Shown: in pieces, positions 1 to 7,100 of the stretch
Position numbering within the stretch: the first letter of the stretch is position 1
How the letters are laid out: the number at the start of each line of letters is the position of its first letter
IMG/VR virus record: IMGVR_UViG_3300048587_000077
Coordinates: 1-29,699 of that record
DNA length: 29,699 bases
Origin: a virus
Strand: one strand, 5' to 3'
Program-made: the position numbers and the translations under genes
The notes under the pieces: generated by a model
What the model saw: the letters and a program-made list of their open reading frames with translations, nothing else
The model's database searches: none
What the model was told of the DNA's origin: nothing

Positions 1-475
1 AGGCCTCCCAGGCTAACTCAGGTGTGGCGAAATAGCCGACGAGATGGCGTTTGCCGTTCATTGTTATCCTGGACGCCCACCTTCCAGTGGATTTGTGGAA
101 CGTGATGCCTTTCCGGCCTGACGTATAGTTTTTCTGTGCGCCCCTGTTGCACTGGTTCTCTGCAGTTGTTGCGTGTCTCAAATTTTCCCGCCGGTTGTTC
201 AGGCCGTCTCCATCAACGTGATCTGTTTCAAGGCCTGCCGGAGTGGCAGAAATCAGCCGGTGCATGAGCAGAAGCGTCTTTGACCCGCCTGGCTTCCTGA
301 GCCAACCGACGGCATAAAACTTGTTGCGCCTTTTGAGGGCATACCAATTCATGCCATCAACCAACGGAACGTCACAGGAATCTATGCATGCCTCGCAGCC
401 TCTTGTCAGAGGCACGTAGGCAACATCTCCTTCGATTCTGATCGGACGCTTTGGGGTAGTATTCCTGCCGCTCAT
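1..475 (-). CDS. HNH endonuclease with AP2-like C-terminus (3' end cut by window edge)
   Basis: Reading the minus strand from the ATG at 475 gives 158 codons without a stop, running off the left edge. A good ribosome binding site (AAGGAG) sits about 6 nt before this ATG. The middle of the protein reads MHRLISATPAGLETDHVDG followed by DGLNNRRENLRHAT. This is the HNH core of phage free-standing endonucleases: His of MHR, the DHVDG turn, then NNRRENLR. The visible C-terminus (GRKGITFHKSTGRWASRI, then a GYFATPELAWEA end) resembles the AP2-type DNA-binding segment often attached to such HNH proteins. Two CxxC-like cysteine pairs occur near residues 27-34. The family makes nicks or breaks in DNA and often acts as a homing nuclease; some HNH proteins beside terminase genes assist packaging. 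Here it points away from terS, which favours a mobile nuclease. The family call is strong; the role is inferred. Confidence 0.88.
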   Translation of the reverse strand, partial: MSGRNTTPKRPIRIEGDVAYVPLTRGCEACIDSCDVPLVDGMNWYALKRRNKFYAVGWLRKPGGSKTLLLMHRLISATPAGLETDHVDGDGLNNRRENLRHATTAENQCNRGAQKNYTSGRKGITFHKSTGRWASRITMNGKRHLVGYFATPELAWEA

Positions 476-511
476 GCTGTTGCTCCTTATAAGCAATGGT
501 TTGGGAAGTGA

Positions 512-537
512 CGCCTCATGCCTGACCGCATGGGGCG
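512..537. other. Hairpin in the HNH leader (10-bp stem, CTGACC loop)
   Basis: The arms CGCCTCATGC (512-521) and GCATGGGGCG (528-537) pair over 10 bp with one G-U, around the loop CTGACC. On the minus strand it lies 37 nt upstream of the HNH start codon and no U-run follows. On the plus strand it is followed only by TTGCGCTATT, a weak terminator tail. It has the same stem length and nearly the same loop as the hairpin at 676-701. Confidence 0.6.
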
Positions 538-602
538 TTGCGCTATTGTGCCCGAGCACTTCAAAAAACGGTTCATAAGTAGCCGATCCACACCCAGACC
601 CC

Positions 603-637
603 GACACGTTGACTCCGTACACAGTTCAGGCGTAATG
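603..637 (+). promoter_or_regulatory. Promoter-like repeat, copy 1 (before terS)
   Basis: GACACGTTGACTCCG lies at 603-617. TTGACT (609-614) matches the sigma70 -35 box at 5 of 6 positions. Sixteen bp further is CGTAAT (631-636), a 4/6 match to -10, followed by GC. The start codon of terS is 113 nt from the -35, and a hairpin lies in between. The same 15-mer recurs at 9542 and 23358. Confidence 0.6.
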
Positions 638-675
638 CGCCTCGCCGGTTGATCCGGTTGCAACGATGACCTTCA

Positions 676-707
676 CGCCCCGGGCCTCACCGCCTGGGGC
701 GCCTTTT
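676..707 (+). terminator. Terminator-like hairpin between promoter copy 1 and terS
   Basis: The arms CGCCCCGGGC (676-685) and GCCTGGGGCG (692-701) form a 10-bp GC-rich stem with one G-U pair and a CTCACC loop. CCTTTT follows. The shape is that of an intrinsic terminator with a short U-run. It sits downstream of the promoter-like repeat and only about 7 nt before the terS ribosome binding site, so it may work as an attenuator or RNA-processing element rather than an operon end. Confidence 0.5.
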
Positions 708-721
708 CGGAGTCTCCCAAC

Positions 722-1327
722 ATGCCAGCGCGCAAGAGCGCGCCTCCCGCACAGGAGAGCGCAAAGACATCCCCGGCCAAGCCGACACGAGAACTCAACG
801 ACAGGCAAACCCTGTTCGTGGAGCACTACGTACAGACGCTCAACGCCAAGCAGTCCGCCATCAAGGCCGGCTATTCCGAGAAAACCGCCGAGCAGCAAGG
901 CTATCAACTGCTGCAGAAACCTTCAGTTCAAGCCGCAATCTCGGAAATCAGCGAGAAACGGTCCAAAGCCATCGGCCTGACCACCGAGCGGCTGCTGCAG
1001 GAAGCCATGCGCCTGGCGTTCTTCGACATCCGCAAGCTGGTGGACAAGGACGGCAACCCGCTGCCACTCAACCAACTGGACGACGACACAGCGGCGGCCA
1101 TCCAGGGCTTGGATGTGGCCGCGGTCGGCAACGCTGACGTTGGAGTCGGCCAGGTGCTCAAGTACAAGATCGCCGACAAGAACTCAGCCATCGAGCGCCT
1201 GTTCAAGCACAAGGGCCTGTTCAAAGCCGACAACGAGCAGAACAACCCGGGTGACGCCATGGCCCGCTTCATGGCCGAACTGTCCGCCCGCGGCAGTCGC
1301 CTGCCCGTCAAGAAGTCCGAGCAATGA
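722..1327 (+). CDS. terS: Terminase small subunit
   Basis: This 201-residue protein is the DNA-recognition part of the packaging motor. After a basic, Ala/Pro-rich start, residues about 23-75 carry the small-terminase helix-turn-helix pattern: LNDRQTLFVEHYVQ, then NAKQSAIKAGYS, then a QLLQKPSVQAAI helix. The rest is helical and probably forms the oligomer and the contact with TerL. The ATG at 722 has CGGAG about 9 nt upstream. Its stop overlaps the TerL start (ATGA), as expected for genes translated together at a fixed ratio. Such proteins usually bind a pac or cos site near or inside their own gene; no such site could be picked out by eye. Confidence 0.9.
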   Translation: MPARKSAPPAQESAKTSPAKPTRELNDRQTLFVEHYVQTLNAKQSAIKAGYSEKTAEQQGYQLLQKPSVQAAISEISEKRSKAIGLTTERLLQEAMRLAFFDIRKLVDKDGNPLPLNQLDDDTAAAIQGLDVAAVGNADVGVGQVLKYKIADKNSAIERLFKHKGLFKADNEQNNPGDAMARFMAELSARGSRLPVKKSEQ

Positions 1328-2841
1328 TGCGCGAGGACGATCTTCTGCACGCTCTCGCCGACCCGTGGTGGCGGATCGAGAACCTGTACTGGATCGTGGA
1401 CAAGGACGGCCGACCCGTTCCGTTCAAACCGAACCCCGAGCAGCGCGCGTTCTACGACAACCTGCACACGCGAAACGTCATCCTCAAGGCGCGGCAGTTG
1501 GGGTTTTCAACCCTCATGCAGATCCTGGCGCTTGACCAGTGCCTGTTCAATGACAACTTCGCGGCCGGCGTGATCGCCGACACCCTGCCGAACGCCGTCA
1601 AGCTGTTCCGCAAGGCCAGCTTCGCCTATGACCGCCTGCCCGAGGCCATCCGAGCACTCAAGCCTGTCAAGAAGCGCACCGACACCGAACTTATCTGGGC
1701 GAACGACTCCGCTTTCTCGGTGGGAACCAGCGCCCGCGGCGGCACCCTGCAGATGCTGCACGTATCGGAAATGGGCAAGATCGCCCGCAAGTACCCCGAG
1801 AAGGCGCGCGAGATCGTCACCGGCGCCTTTGAGGCCGTTCCCCTTGGTGGCGGCATCATCGTGGTGGAGTCCACCGCAGAGGGAGCAGCAGGCTCCTTCT
1901 ACGAGCTGACCGACGCTGCGCTCAAGAAGCATGAGGCCAAGGAGCGCCTGAGCGATCTGGACTTCCGCCTTCACTTCTTCCCGTGGTTCAGGTCGGCCGA
2001 CTACCGCCTCAACCCTGACGGCATCCGCATATCTGACGCCGAAGGCAAGTATTTCCACAAGATCGAAGCCGAGACAGCCGCCAAGCTGAGCGACCAGCAG
2101 CGCGCCTGGTACGTCAAGAAGGCCGAGACGCTGGGCCGCGACATGAAGCGCGAGTACCCATCCACTCCAAAGGAAGCCTTCGAGCAGGCCGTGGACGGAG
2201 CGATCTACGGCGATGAAATGACGTTCATGCGCGAGCATGGCCGCATTGCAGACCTGCCCATCGACCCGCTTGAGCCGGTCAACACCTTCTGGGATCTGGG
2301 CTCCAACGACCACACCGCCATCTGGCTGCACCAAGAGATCGGCCAGTGGCACCACTTCATCGGCTACATGCACGACACCCGTGTGGGCCTGCGCAAATGG
2401 TGGCAGCGGCTGGAGGACTTCAAGGCCGAGCACGGATTCGAGCGCTGGGGAAAACACTGGCTTCCTCACGACGGCAAGGCCGAGCGCCAGGGCGAAGAGA
2501 TCGAGTCCGCATTCTCCATCCTGACCAAGAAGCTCAACGTCAAGAACGTGGAGATCGTGCCGCGCGTGTCCGACCTTTCGGTGGGCATCGACCTGACGCG
2601 GGACGCCATGAAGAAGGGCGCCCGCATCTGCGTCGTCAAGTGCGCCGAAGGCATCAAGTGCCTGGACGGCTACCAATACGTGTGGGACGAGAAGCGCGGT
2701 ATGTGGAGCGCCGAGCCGTACCACAACTGGGCCTCCAACGGCGCCGACGCTTTCCGCCAGTGGGCGCAGCGCCCGAATCAGCCAAACATGGACGCCGACA
2801 GCCTGCGCGCCTTCAAGTCGCGGCGGAGGTCTGGCCTGTGA
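1324..2841 (+). CDS. terL: Terminase large subunit (ATPase and nuclease)
   Basis: This 505-residue motor protein pumps DNA into the procapsid and cuts it. In order: an adenine-binding Q-motif region near FKPNPEQRAFYDN; a Walker A variant KARQLGFST (residues 55-63); Walker B with catalytic Glu in LHVSE (145-149); coupling motif VVESTAEG (180-187). In the RNase H-like nuclease the first Asp is in FWDLGSND (D324) and the last acidic residue is in WASNGADAF (D475). All key motifs of both domains are present, so the protein looks complete. The first two codons are both ATG (1324 and 1327). The lack of any lambda-type packaging genes and the P22-like portal suggest headful packaging, which is an inference. 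Confidence 0.95.
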   Translation: MMREDDLLHALADPWWRIENLYWIVDKDGRPVPFKPNPEQRAFYDNLHTRNVILKARQLGFSTLMQILALDQCLFNDNFAAGVIADTLPNAVKLFRKASFAYDRLPEAIRALKPVKKRTDTELIWANDSAFSVGTSARGGTLQMLHVSEMGKIARKYPEKAREIVTGAFEAVPLGGGIIVVESTAEGAAGSFYELTDAALKKHEAKERLSDLDFRLHFFPWFRSADYRLNPDGIRISDAEGKYFHKIEAETAAKLSDQQRAWYVKKAETLGRDMKREYPSTPKEAFEQAVDGAIYGDEMTFMREHGRIADLPIDPLEPVNTFWDLGSNDHTAIWLHQEIGQWHHFIGYMHDTRVGLRKWWQRLEDFKAEHGFERWGKHWLPHDGKAERQGEEIESAFSILTKKLNVKNVEIVPRVSDLSVGIDLTRDAMKKGARICVVKCAEGIKCLDGYQYVWDEKRGMWSAEPYHNWASNGADAFRQWAQRPNQPNMDADSLRAFKSRRRSGL

Positions 2842-2938
2842 ATCCGACCAACGGTGCATTGTGACGAAATAGGCACTAACGCATCAAATTTGTAACAATT
2901 TCTGGCTTAAAACCGCGCTTTCAAAAAGGGAGAAAGTA
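2842..2938 (+). other. AT-rich leader between terL and the next gene
   Basis: This 97-bp gap is clearly richer in A and T than the surrounding DNA. It holds an imperfect palindrome (AAATTTGTAACAATTT, about 2885-2900) and ends in a strong ribosome binding site, AAAGGGAGAA. The 15-mer promoter repeat is absent, and no pair of -35 and -10 boxes with good spacing was found. It is a candidate regulatory leader only. Confidence 0.4.
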
Positions 2939-3442
2939 ATGCAAATGTCACCAGTCCTCTCGCCGGAAGGCCATCCCGTGTTCACCGCCGGTGGCCGCCA
3001 AGCGTGGAAAGTCGCAGAGCACCGCGGCTATGTGTGCTCACTCGAATGGGTGGGCGAAGGCCGCAAGGCAAAACCCGCCATGGTCATCTGGTCGGCCGGC
3101 AACATCCTGCAGGCCGGCACCGAGAGCCTGGGCATGTGGGCCATCCTGCGTACCGCCATCACGGAGTTCGTGGGATTCGACCAGCACGGCAACTGCACCG
3201 GATCGGTCAGCGAGCACTGCCAGCGCGAGGCCAGAGCCGCCATGCCGCTGCTGGGCAAAGACCCCAACGACAAGCAGGCCCACATCGCCCTGTGTGACGT
3301 GGTGCTCAAGTTCGCCGAGCAGTTGGTCCACATGCCGGTGGCCCCGCGCGAGGTGCGCAAGCAGCTTGACACCAGTCCCATGTGGGAGGTCAAGGCCAGC
3401 ATCAAGGAATCCGGCAAGGTGATCCACGAAGGCGAGGTGTGA
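2939..3442 (+). CDS. Phage protein of unknown function between terL and portal
   Basis: The 167-residue product is not recognised. It is soluble, with no signal peptide or membrane segment. The first half looks beta-rich (GYVCSLEWVGEGRKAKPAMVIW) and the second half helical, including CDVVLKFAEQLVHMPVAPRE. GGGAGAA 5-7 nt before the ATG gives a strong start. It sits between packaging and portal genes and stops just before the portal start, so it is probably expressed with the head genes. Its AT-rich leader sets it apart from its neighbours, most of which overlap. A packaging or head-assembly role is a guess from position only. Confidence 0.75.
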   Translation: MQMSPVLSPEGHPVFTAGGRQAWKVAEHRGYVCSLEWVGEGRKAKPAMVIWSAGNILQAGTESLGMWAILRTAITEFVGFDQHGNCTGSVSEHCQREARAAMPLLGKDPNDKQAHIALCDVVLKFAEQLVHMPVAPREVRKQLDTSPMWEVKASIKESGKVIHEGEV

Positions 3443-3443
3443 C

Positions 3444-5609
3444 ATGGCCACGAAGAAACCCACGGCGGTGACGCCAGAAGAGAAGGCCAGCCAGGTGACG
3501 CCATCCGGCGGCCTCAAGATGGACCCGGAATCGGTACGGATGCGCCACGAGCAGCGCAAGAACTGGTTTCTGGGTGAAGCCGCGCGCCAGGCGGCCAACA
3601 GGGCACTCATGGCTAGGTCAGAGTCCTTTTACGACGGCGAGCAGTGGAAGCACGAGGACGCCCAGGAACTGCGCGCCCGTGGGCAGAGGCCGGTGGTTTA
3701 CAACGAGGTCAAGCCGACCATCGACTGGCTGATCGGCACCGAGCGGCAGACGCGGGTTGATTTCATCGTGGTGGCCGAGGAACCAGGCGATGAAGCCAGC
3801 GAGGACGCCACGGCCAAGACCAAGCTGATGAAGTGGCTGGACGCCACCAATCGCGCAGGCTTTGAGCGCAGCCAGGCGGCCGACGACGCTTTCAAGGCCG
3901 GTCTGGGCTGGATCGAGGTCGGGTTGCGAGGCGACAAGAACGGCCCGCCCATCTACATCGGCGCCGAGAGCTGGCGCAACATCATCTACGACAGCCGCGC
4001 CACCAAGGCGGACATGAGCGATGCCCGGTTCATCTTCCGCATCAAGGTGGTGGATCTGGACGTGGCGCTGGCCTGCTTCCCCGACAAGGAGCAGGAGATT
4101 CGATCCTGCATGCAGGAAGGCGAGGATGCCCGCCTGTTTCATGACTGGTTGATCGGTTCCGGCCTGATTTCCAGCCTGGACGACTTCGCCACTGGCTCCA
4201 ACAACGAACTGGACTACCTCATGGATTCGCCGGTGGACCTGTTCAATGGTCGCCCGCGCGTGCTGCTGATGGAGTGCTGGAGCCGCATTCCGGTGCCGAA
4301 CAAGGAGCCCAACCGCTACGGCATCGCCGACCCCATCACTTGGAAGGTGATGTGCTCGATCATGACGGAGAAGGACACGCTGGTGGAGGCCATGAGCCCG
4401 TTCCGCCACGACCGTTTCCCGTTCATCCCGGTCTGGGCCTACCGCAACAAGCGCACCGGCCTGCCGTATGGCCCCATCTGGCAGATGATCGGACCGCAGG
4501 AGTCCCTGAACCACCGCATGGCCCGCGCGCTTTTCGAGGCCAGCAGCAACCAGATCAAGCTGGAGGTCGGCACATGGGACAAGGAGGTCATGGACCTGCA
4601 CGAGCTGCGCGAAGAACTCAACGACCCGAACGGCATGGCCGTGTTCGCCGCTGGCGCACTGTCCGGCGGCAAGGTTCAGGAGCGCGAGCACCAGAGCGCA
4701 GCCATCCAGCAGACCAACCTGGCCTCACTGGACATCCAGTCGCTGCGCCAGATGTCCGGCGTGACCGGTGAGAACCGCGGGCTTGACACGAACGCCACGT
4801 CAGGGCGTGCGGTGCTGGCAAAGCAGGACCAGGGCACGCGGCTGACCACGGAACTGTTCGACAACCTGCTGCTGGCCCGCCAGATGGAAGGCGAGATGGT
4901 GCTTTCGCTGGCCGAGCAATTCATCACCATGCCGGTGACGGTCATCACCGAGGACGACAAGAACACCCAGCAGTACACCACCCTGAACCAGTGGGACGAG
5001 GCCAGCGGCCAGTACGTCAACGACATCACCACCCGTCAGGCGCGTTTCAAGGTTGGCGAGCAGGCGTGGAAACAGACGCTGGCCGAAGCGGCGTTCGACT
5101 CCATGATGCAGGTGTTCACCCAGCTTGCAGCCGCCGCACCGCAGGTGGTGCTGAACATCTTGGACGTACTTTTTGAGATGCACCCGAACCTGCCGAAGAA
5201 GGCAGTGATCCTTGAGCGCATCCGCGCGATCAACGGACAGGCACCGCTGGACGGCAAGCTCTCGCCCGAGCAGCAGGCAGACCGCCGGCGGAAACAGGCG
5301 CAGGCACAAGCGCAGTTCGAGCTGCAGATGGCACAGATGAAAGCCGCCGTGAAGGAAGCGCAGGCCAATGGCGAGAAGCTGGAGGCCGAAACCTGGGCCG
5401 CGCGCCTCGATGCGCTGTACCAGTCCGCACAAGCCGCCGCAACCCTCATGGCCATGCCGCAGGCAATGCCGGTGGCCGACGAACTGCTGCGCTCCGCAGG
5501 GTTCCGCGACATGGCCGCGCCGCAGGTGATCGACGCGCAGCAGCCAGCGCAGCCGATGCCGCCGGCCGAGACAGTTCCACCAACCGACCCAGCAGGAGTA
5601 CCAGCATGA
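3444..5609 (+). CDS. Portal protein, P22-like
   Basis: The 721-residue product fits the size of P22-type portals, which form the dodecameric ring at the head vertex where TerL docks and DNA passes. The start has the family pattern of a long helix (ENWF-like KNWFLGEAARQ), then SFYDGEQW and RPVVYNEVKPTIDWLIG. Near residues 440-460, VTGENRGLDTNATSGRAVLAK and QDQGT match the conserved region before the stem. The last 130 or so residues are a charged Gln/Ala helix followed by a Pro-rich tail, equivalent to the P22 portal barrel. GAGG lies about 8 nt before the ATG. The next gene overlaps its stop (ATGA). Confidence 0.92.
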   Translation: MATKKPTAVTPEEKASQVTPSGGLKMDPESVRMRHEQRKNWFLGEAARQAANRALMARSESFYDGEQWKHEDAQELRARGQRPVVYNEVKPTIDWLIGTERQTRVDFIVVAEEPGDEASEDATAKTKLMKWLDATNRAGFERSQAADDAFKAGLGWIEVGLRGDKNGPPIYIGAESWRNIIYDSRATKADMSDARFIFRIKVVDLDVALACFPDKEQEIRSCMQEGEDARLFHDWLIGSGLISSLDDFATGSNNELDYLMDSPVDLFNGRPRVLLMECWSRIPVPNKEPNRYGIADPITWKVMCSIMTEKDTLVEAMSPFRHDRFPFIPVWAYRNKRTGLPYGPIWQMIGPQESLNHRMARALFEASSNQIKLEVGTWDKEVMDLHELREELNDPNGMAVFAAGALSGGKVQEREHQSAAIQQTNLASLDIQSLRQMSGVTGENRGLDTNATSGRAVLAKQDQGTRLTTELFDNLLLARQMEGEMVLSLAEQFITMPVTVITEDDKNTQQYTTLNQWDEASGQYVNDITTRQARFKVGEQAWKQTLAEAAFDSMMQVFTQLAAAAPQVVLNILDVLFEMHPNLPKKAVILERIRAINGQAPLDGKLSPEQQADRRRKQAQAQAQFELQMAQMKAAVKEAQANGEKLEAETWAARLDALYQSAQAAATLMAMPQAMPVADELLRSAGFRDMAAPQVIDAQQPAQPMPPAETVPPTDPAGVPA

Positions 5610-5809
5610 ACGGCATTGGAGCCGTCGCATCTCAGCAGAAAGCGAGCGACTACGACAAATGGCAGGCCCACGACGATCTCATGACCATCGTGCGCGCCAA
5701 GGAGATCCAGGCCGATCCCAAGCGCATGAAGAACGTCCAGCGTGCCGCCAAGGAAAAACTCGAAGAGCAGAAAGCTCTCAAGACAATTGCCGATGGCGGC
5801 AAGGTCTGA
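5606..5809 (+). CDS. Small charged helical protein after the portal
   Basis: The 67-residue product starts in an ATGA overlap with the portal stop and has AGGAG about 8 nt upstream, so translation is well supported. It is predicted helical and rich in Lys, Asp and Glu (for example KRMKNVQRAAKEKLEEQK). It has no membrane segment and no recognised domain. Its position between portal and scaffold suggests a minor assembly factor, but nothing in the sequence shows a function. Confidence 0.7.
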   Translation: MNGIGAVASQQKASDYDKWQAHDDLMTIVRAKEIQADPKRMKNVQRAAKEKLEEQKALKTIADGGKV

Positions 5810-5872
5810 TTGAACGTCATCGAAGCAACCGGTCACGGACTCCCTCAACAACCGCTCGCAGGAGCATGAGCC

Positions 5873-6820
5873 ATGACCAAATCCCATCTTTCCCCCGCCG
5901 AAGCCGAAGCCCTGAAAGCCATTGAAGCCGCCGAGGCCGCCGGCAAAGACCCGTTCGGTGATCTGGACGACGACACCGCCGCTCTGGAGCCCGACGCCCA
6001 GGCTTCCAGCGACCCCGCAGCATTGGACCCGAACACCACCGACGATGAGGCGTTCAATGACGTAGCCGAAAGGACAGCCGCCGAAGCTGCCGCCCAACAG
6101 GCTGCTGATGGCGTTGACGAATCTGTGCTGAACGAACTGGCCGACCCGCTTGGCATCAAGCAGCCGGCGCCGACCGCATACGCCGCCGAGATCCCGGCCG
6201 AATTGGACGGCAAGCGCACCGACCTGATGACCGAGAAGGCCGAGGCGCTGGAAAAACTCATGTCCGGCGAGATTGAGGCCAAGGACTATGCCGCCGTCGA
6301 GATCAAGGTGGCCAACGAGCTGGCCAAGATCGACCGCCAGATCTCCCGCGCCGAAACCCTGGCCGAGATCAACCAGCAGACCAGCGCGCGTTACGAGGGC
6401 ATGGTGATCGCCCAGATCGTGGACACCACCAAGCCGGTGCTGGACTACACCAAGGACGCAGCCGCACAGCGCCAGTTCGACGTGGTGATGGCTGGTCTGC
6501 GCGCCGACCCGGCCAATGCCGCCAAGAGTTTTGCCGACCTGGCCTCCGATGCGAACAAAACGGTTCTGGCCATCCGTGGCCTGAGCCTGGACGGTCAGCA
6601 GAAACAGCAGGAAACCGCACAGCAGACGCAGGCCAAACCCACTGGCACCCGCATGCCGACCGAGAAACCGCCGGCCACCCTGCGCGGCGTTCCGGTGGCA
6701 GCCACCCCGAACACCGGCGGCGGCGTGGTCGAGCAGATGGCCAATCTGTCCGGCGCAGCGTTCGAGGCCGGCTTCCAGAAACTCAGCCCGGCTCAACAGG
6801 CTGCACTGCTGGGAGAGTGA
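5873..6820 (+). CDS. Capsid scaffolding protein (probable)
   Basis: The 315-residue product has the make-up of phage scaffolds: a very acidic, Ala-rich N-terminus (DPFGDLDDDTAALEPD), a long central helix region likely to be coiled coil (about residues 115-175), a Gln/Pro/Thr-rich flexible stretch near 240-275, and a short C-terminal helix. It lies between portal and major capsid protein, which is the usual place. GGAG precedes the ATG by 8 nt; another ATG at 5866 is out of frame and not used. Scaffolds guide procapsid assembly and are then removed. No protease motif was seen in it. The call rests on position and composition, not on a clear family motif. Confidence 0.7.
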   Translation: MTKSHLSPAEAEALKAIEAAEAAGKDPFGDLDDDTAALEPDAQASSDPAALDPNTTDDEAFNDVAERTAAEAAAQQAADGVDESVLNELADPLGIKQPAPTAYAAEIPAELDGKRTDLMTEKAEALEKLMSGEIEAKDYAAVEIKVANELAKIDRQISRAETLAEINQQTSARYEGMVIAQIVDTTKPVLDYTKDAAAQRQFDVVMAGLRADPANAAKSFADLASDANKTVLAIRGLSLDGQQKQQETAQQTQAKPTGTRMPTEKPPATLRGVPVAATPNTGGGVVEQMANLSGAAFEAGFQKLSPAQQAALLGE

Positions 6821-6822
6821 CC

Positions 6823-7017
6823 ATGAGCAAGGAGCAGCGCGCCGGTCTGGTGCTGGAGATGCGCGCCGGAGAGTGCGTAGTTTTGCGCAACGTCGGTGGC
6901 GTTGACTCCGAACCGGTAACTGTGATACTCGAAAAGAAGGACGGGCAGACCGCTCGCATCAGGTTTCAGGCTTCACCGACCGTCAGGATCGGAAAACCCG
7001 AGAAACTCGCGGCGTAA
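6823..7017 (+). CDS. CsrA/RsmA-like small RNA-binding protein (candidate)
   Basis: The 64-residue product aligns by eye with CsrA. LVLEMRAGE (residues 9-17) matches the CsrA start LILTRRVGE. VTVIL (32-36) matches strand 2. GQTARIRFQAS (41-51) matches the CsrA segment G-N-Q-V-R-I-G-V-N-A-P. R14 and R45 fall where CsrA has R7 and R44, the latter an RNA contact. A longer loop (about 23-31) separates the first two strands. CsrA binds GGA motifs in mRNA leaders and controls translation. Directly downstream is the capsid leader, which has such a motif in a hairpin loop. The ATG at 6823 is preferred over a GTG at 6817; the preceding gene ends at 6820. A plain small beta-barrel protein is the alternative. 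Confidence 0.6.
   Translation: MSKEQRAGLVLEMRAGECVVLRNVGGVDSEPVTVILEKKDGQTARIRFQASPTVRIGKPEKLAA
6901..6929 (+). promoter_or_regulatory. Promoter-like repeat, partial copy (before capsid gene)
   Basis: GTTGACTCCGA at 6901-6911 shares its 11 bases with the copies at 9542 and 23358 but lacks the preceding GACAC. TTGACT (6902-6907) is followed after 16 bp by GATACT (6924-6929), the same spacing as in the other copies. It lies inside the CsrA-like gene and would drive the major capsid gene about 200 nt downstream. Being inside a coding region, it could be chance. Confidence 0.35.
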
Positions 7018-7031
7018 GCCAGTCCTCAAGG

Positions 7032-7059
7032 CCCCGGCCAGACCGGGGAGTTTCCCCGG
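7032..7059 (+). promoter_or_regulatory. Mutually exclusive hairpins in capsid leader
   Basis: Three segments compete. CCCCGG (7032-7037) pairs with CCGGGG (7043-7048). The same middle segment, as CCGGGGA (7043-7049), pairs over 7 bp with TCCCCGG (7053-7059). Only one hairpin can form at a time. Such a layout is typical of attenuators or RNA switches. No long U-run follows, so control of ribosome access or RNA stability is as likely as termination. Confidence 0.5.
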
Positions 7060-7060
7060 C

Positions 7061-7074
7061 GCGCAGGAGTGCGT
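7061..7074 (+). promoter_or_regulatory. GGA-loop hairpin, candidate CsrA-type site
   Basis: GCGC (7061-7064) pairs with GCGT (7071-7074, one G-U), showing AGGAGT in a six-base loop. CsrA proteins prefer GGA in a hairpin loop. This loop is also a Shine-Dalgarno for an out-of-frame ATG at 7076. The capsid ATG at 7101 has its own GAGG about 7 nt upstream. The stem is short, so the site is tentative. Confidence 0.35.
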
Positions 7075-7100
7075 CATGACAAAACCTCAAGAGGTAAATC

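Larger units (their letters stand above)
476..721. other. Divergent control region between HNH gene and terS
   Basis: This 246-bp stretch holds no credible gene. It contains two hairpins of the same shape (512-537 and 676-701), a copy of the 15-bp promoter-like repeat (603-617), and the ribosome binding sites of both flanking genes. The terS site is CGGAG at about 708-712. No convincing promoter for the leftward HNH gene was found. Confidence 0.7.

Noticed and set aside
5036-6796. Long minus-strand open frame of 586 codons
   Set aside because: It lies opposite portal and scaffold genes and has the Gly/Leu/His-rich make-up of a reversed GC-rich frame. No ribosome binding site or known motif supports it.
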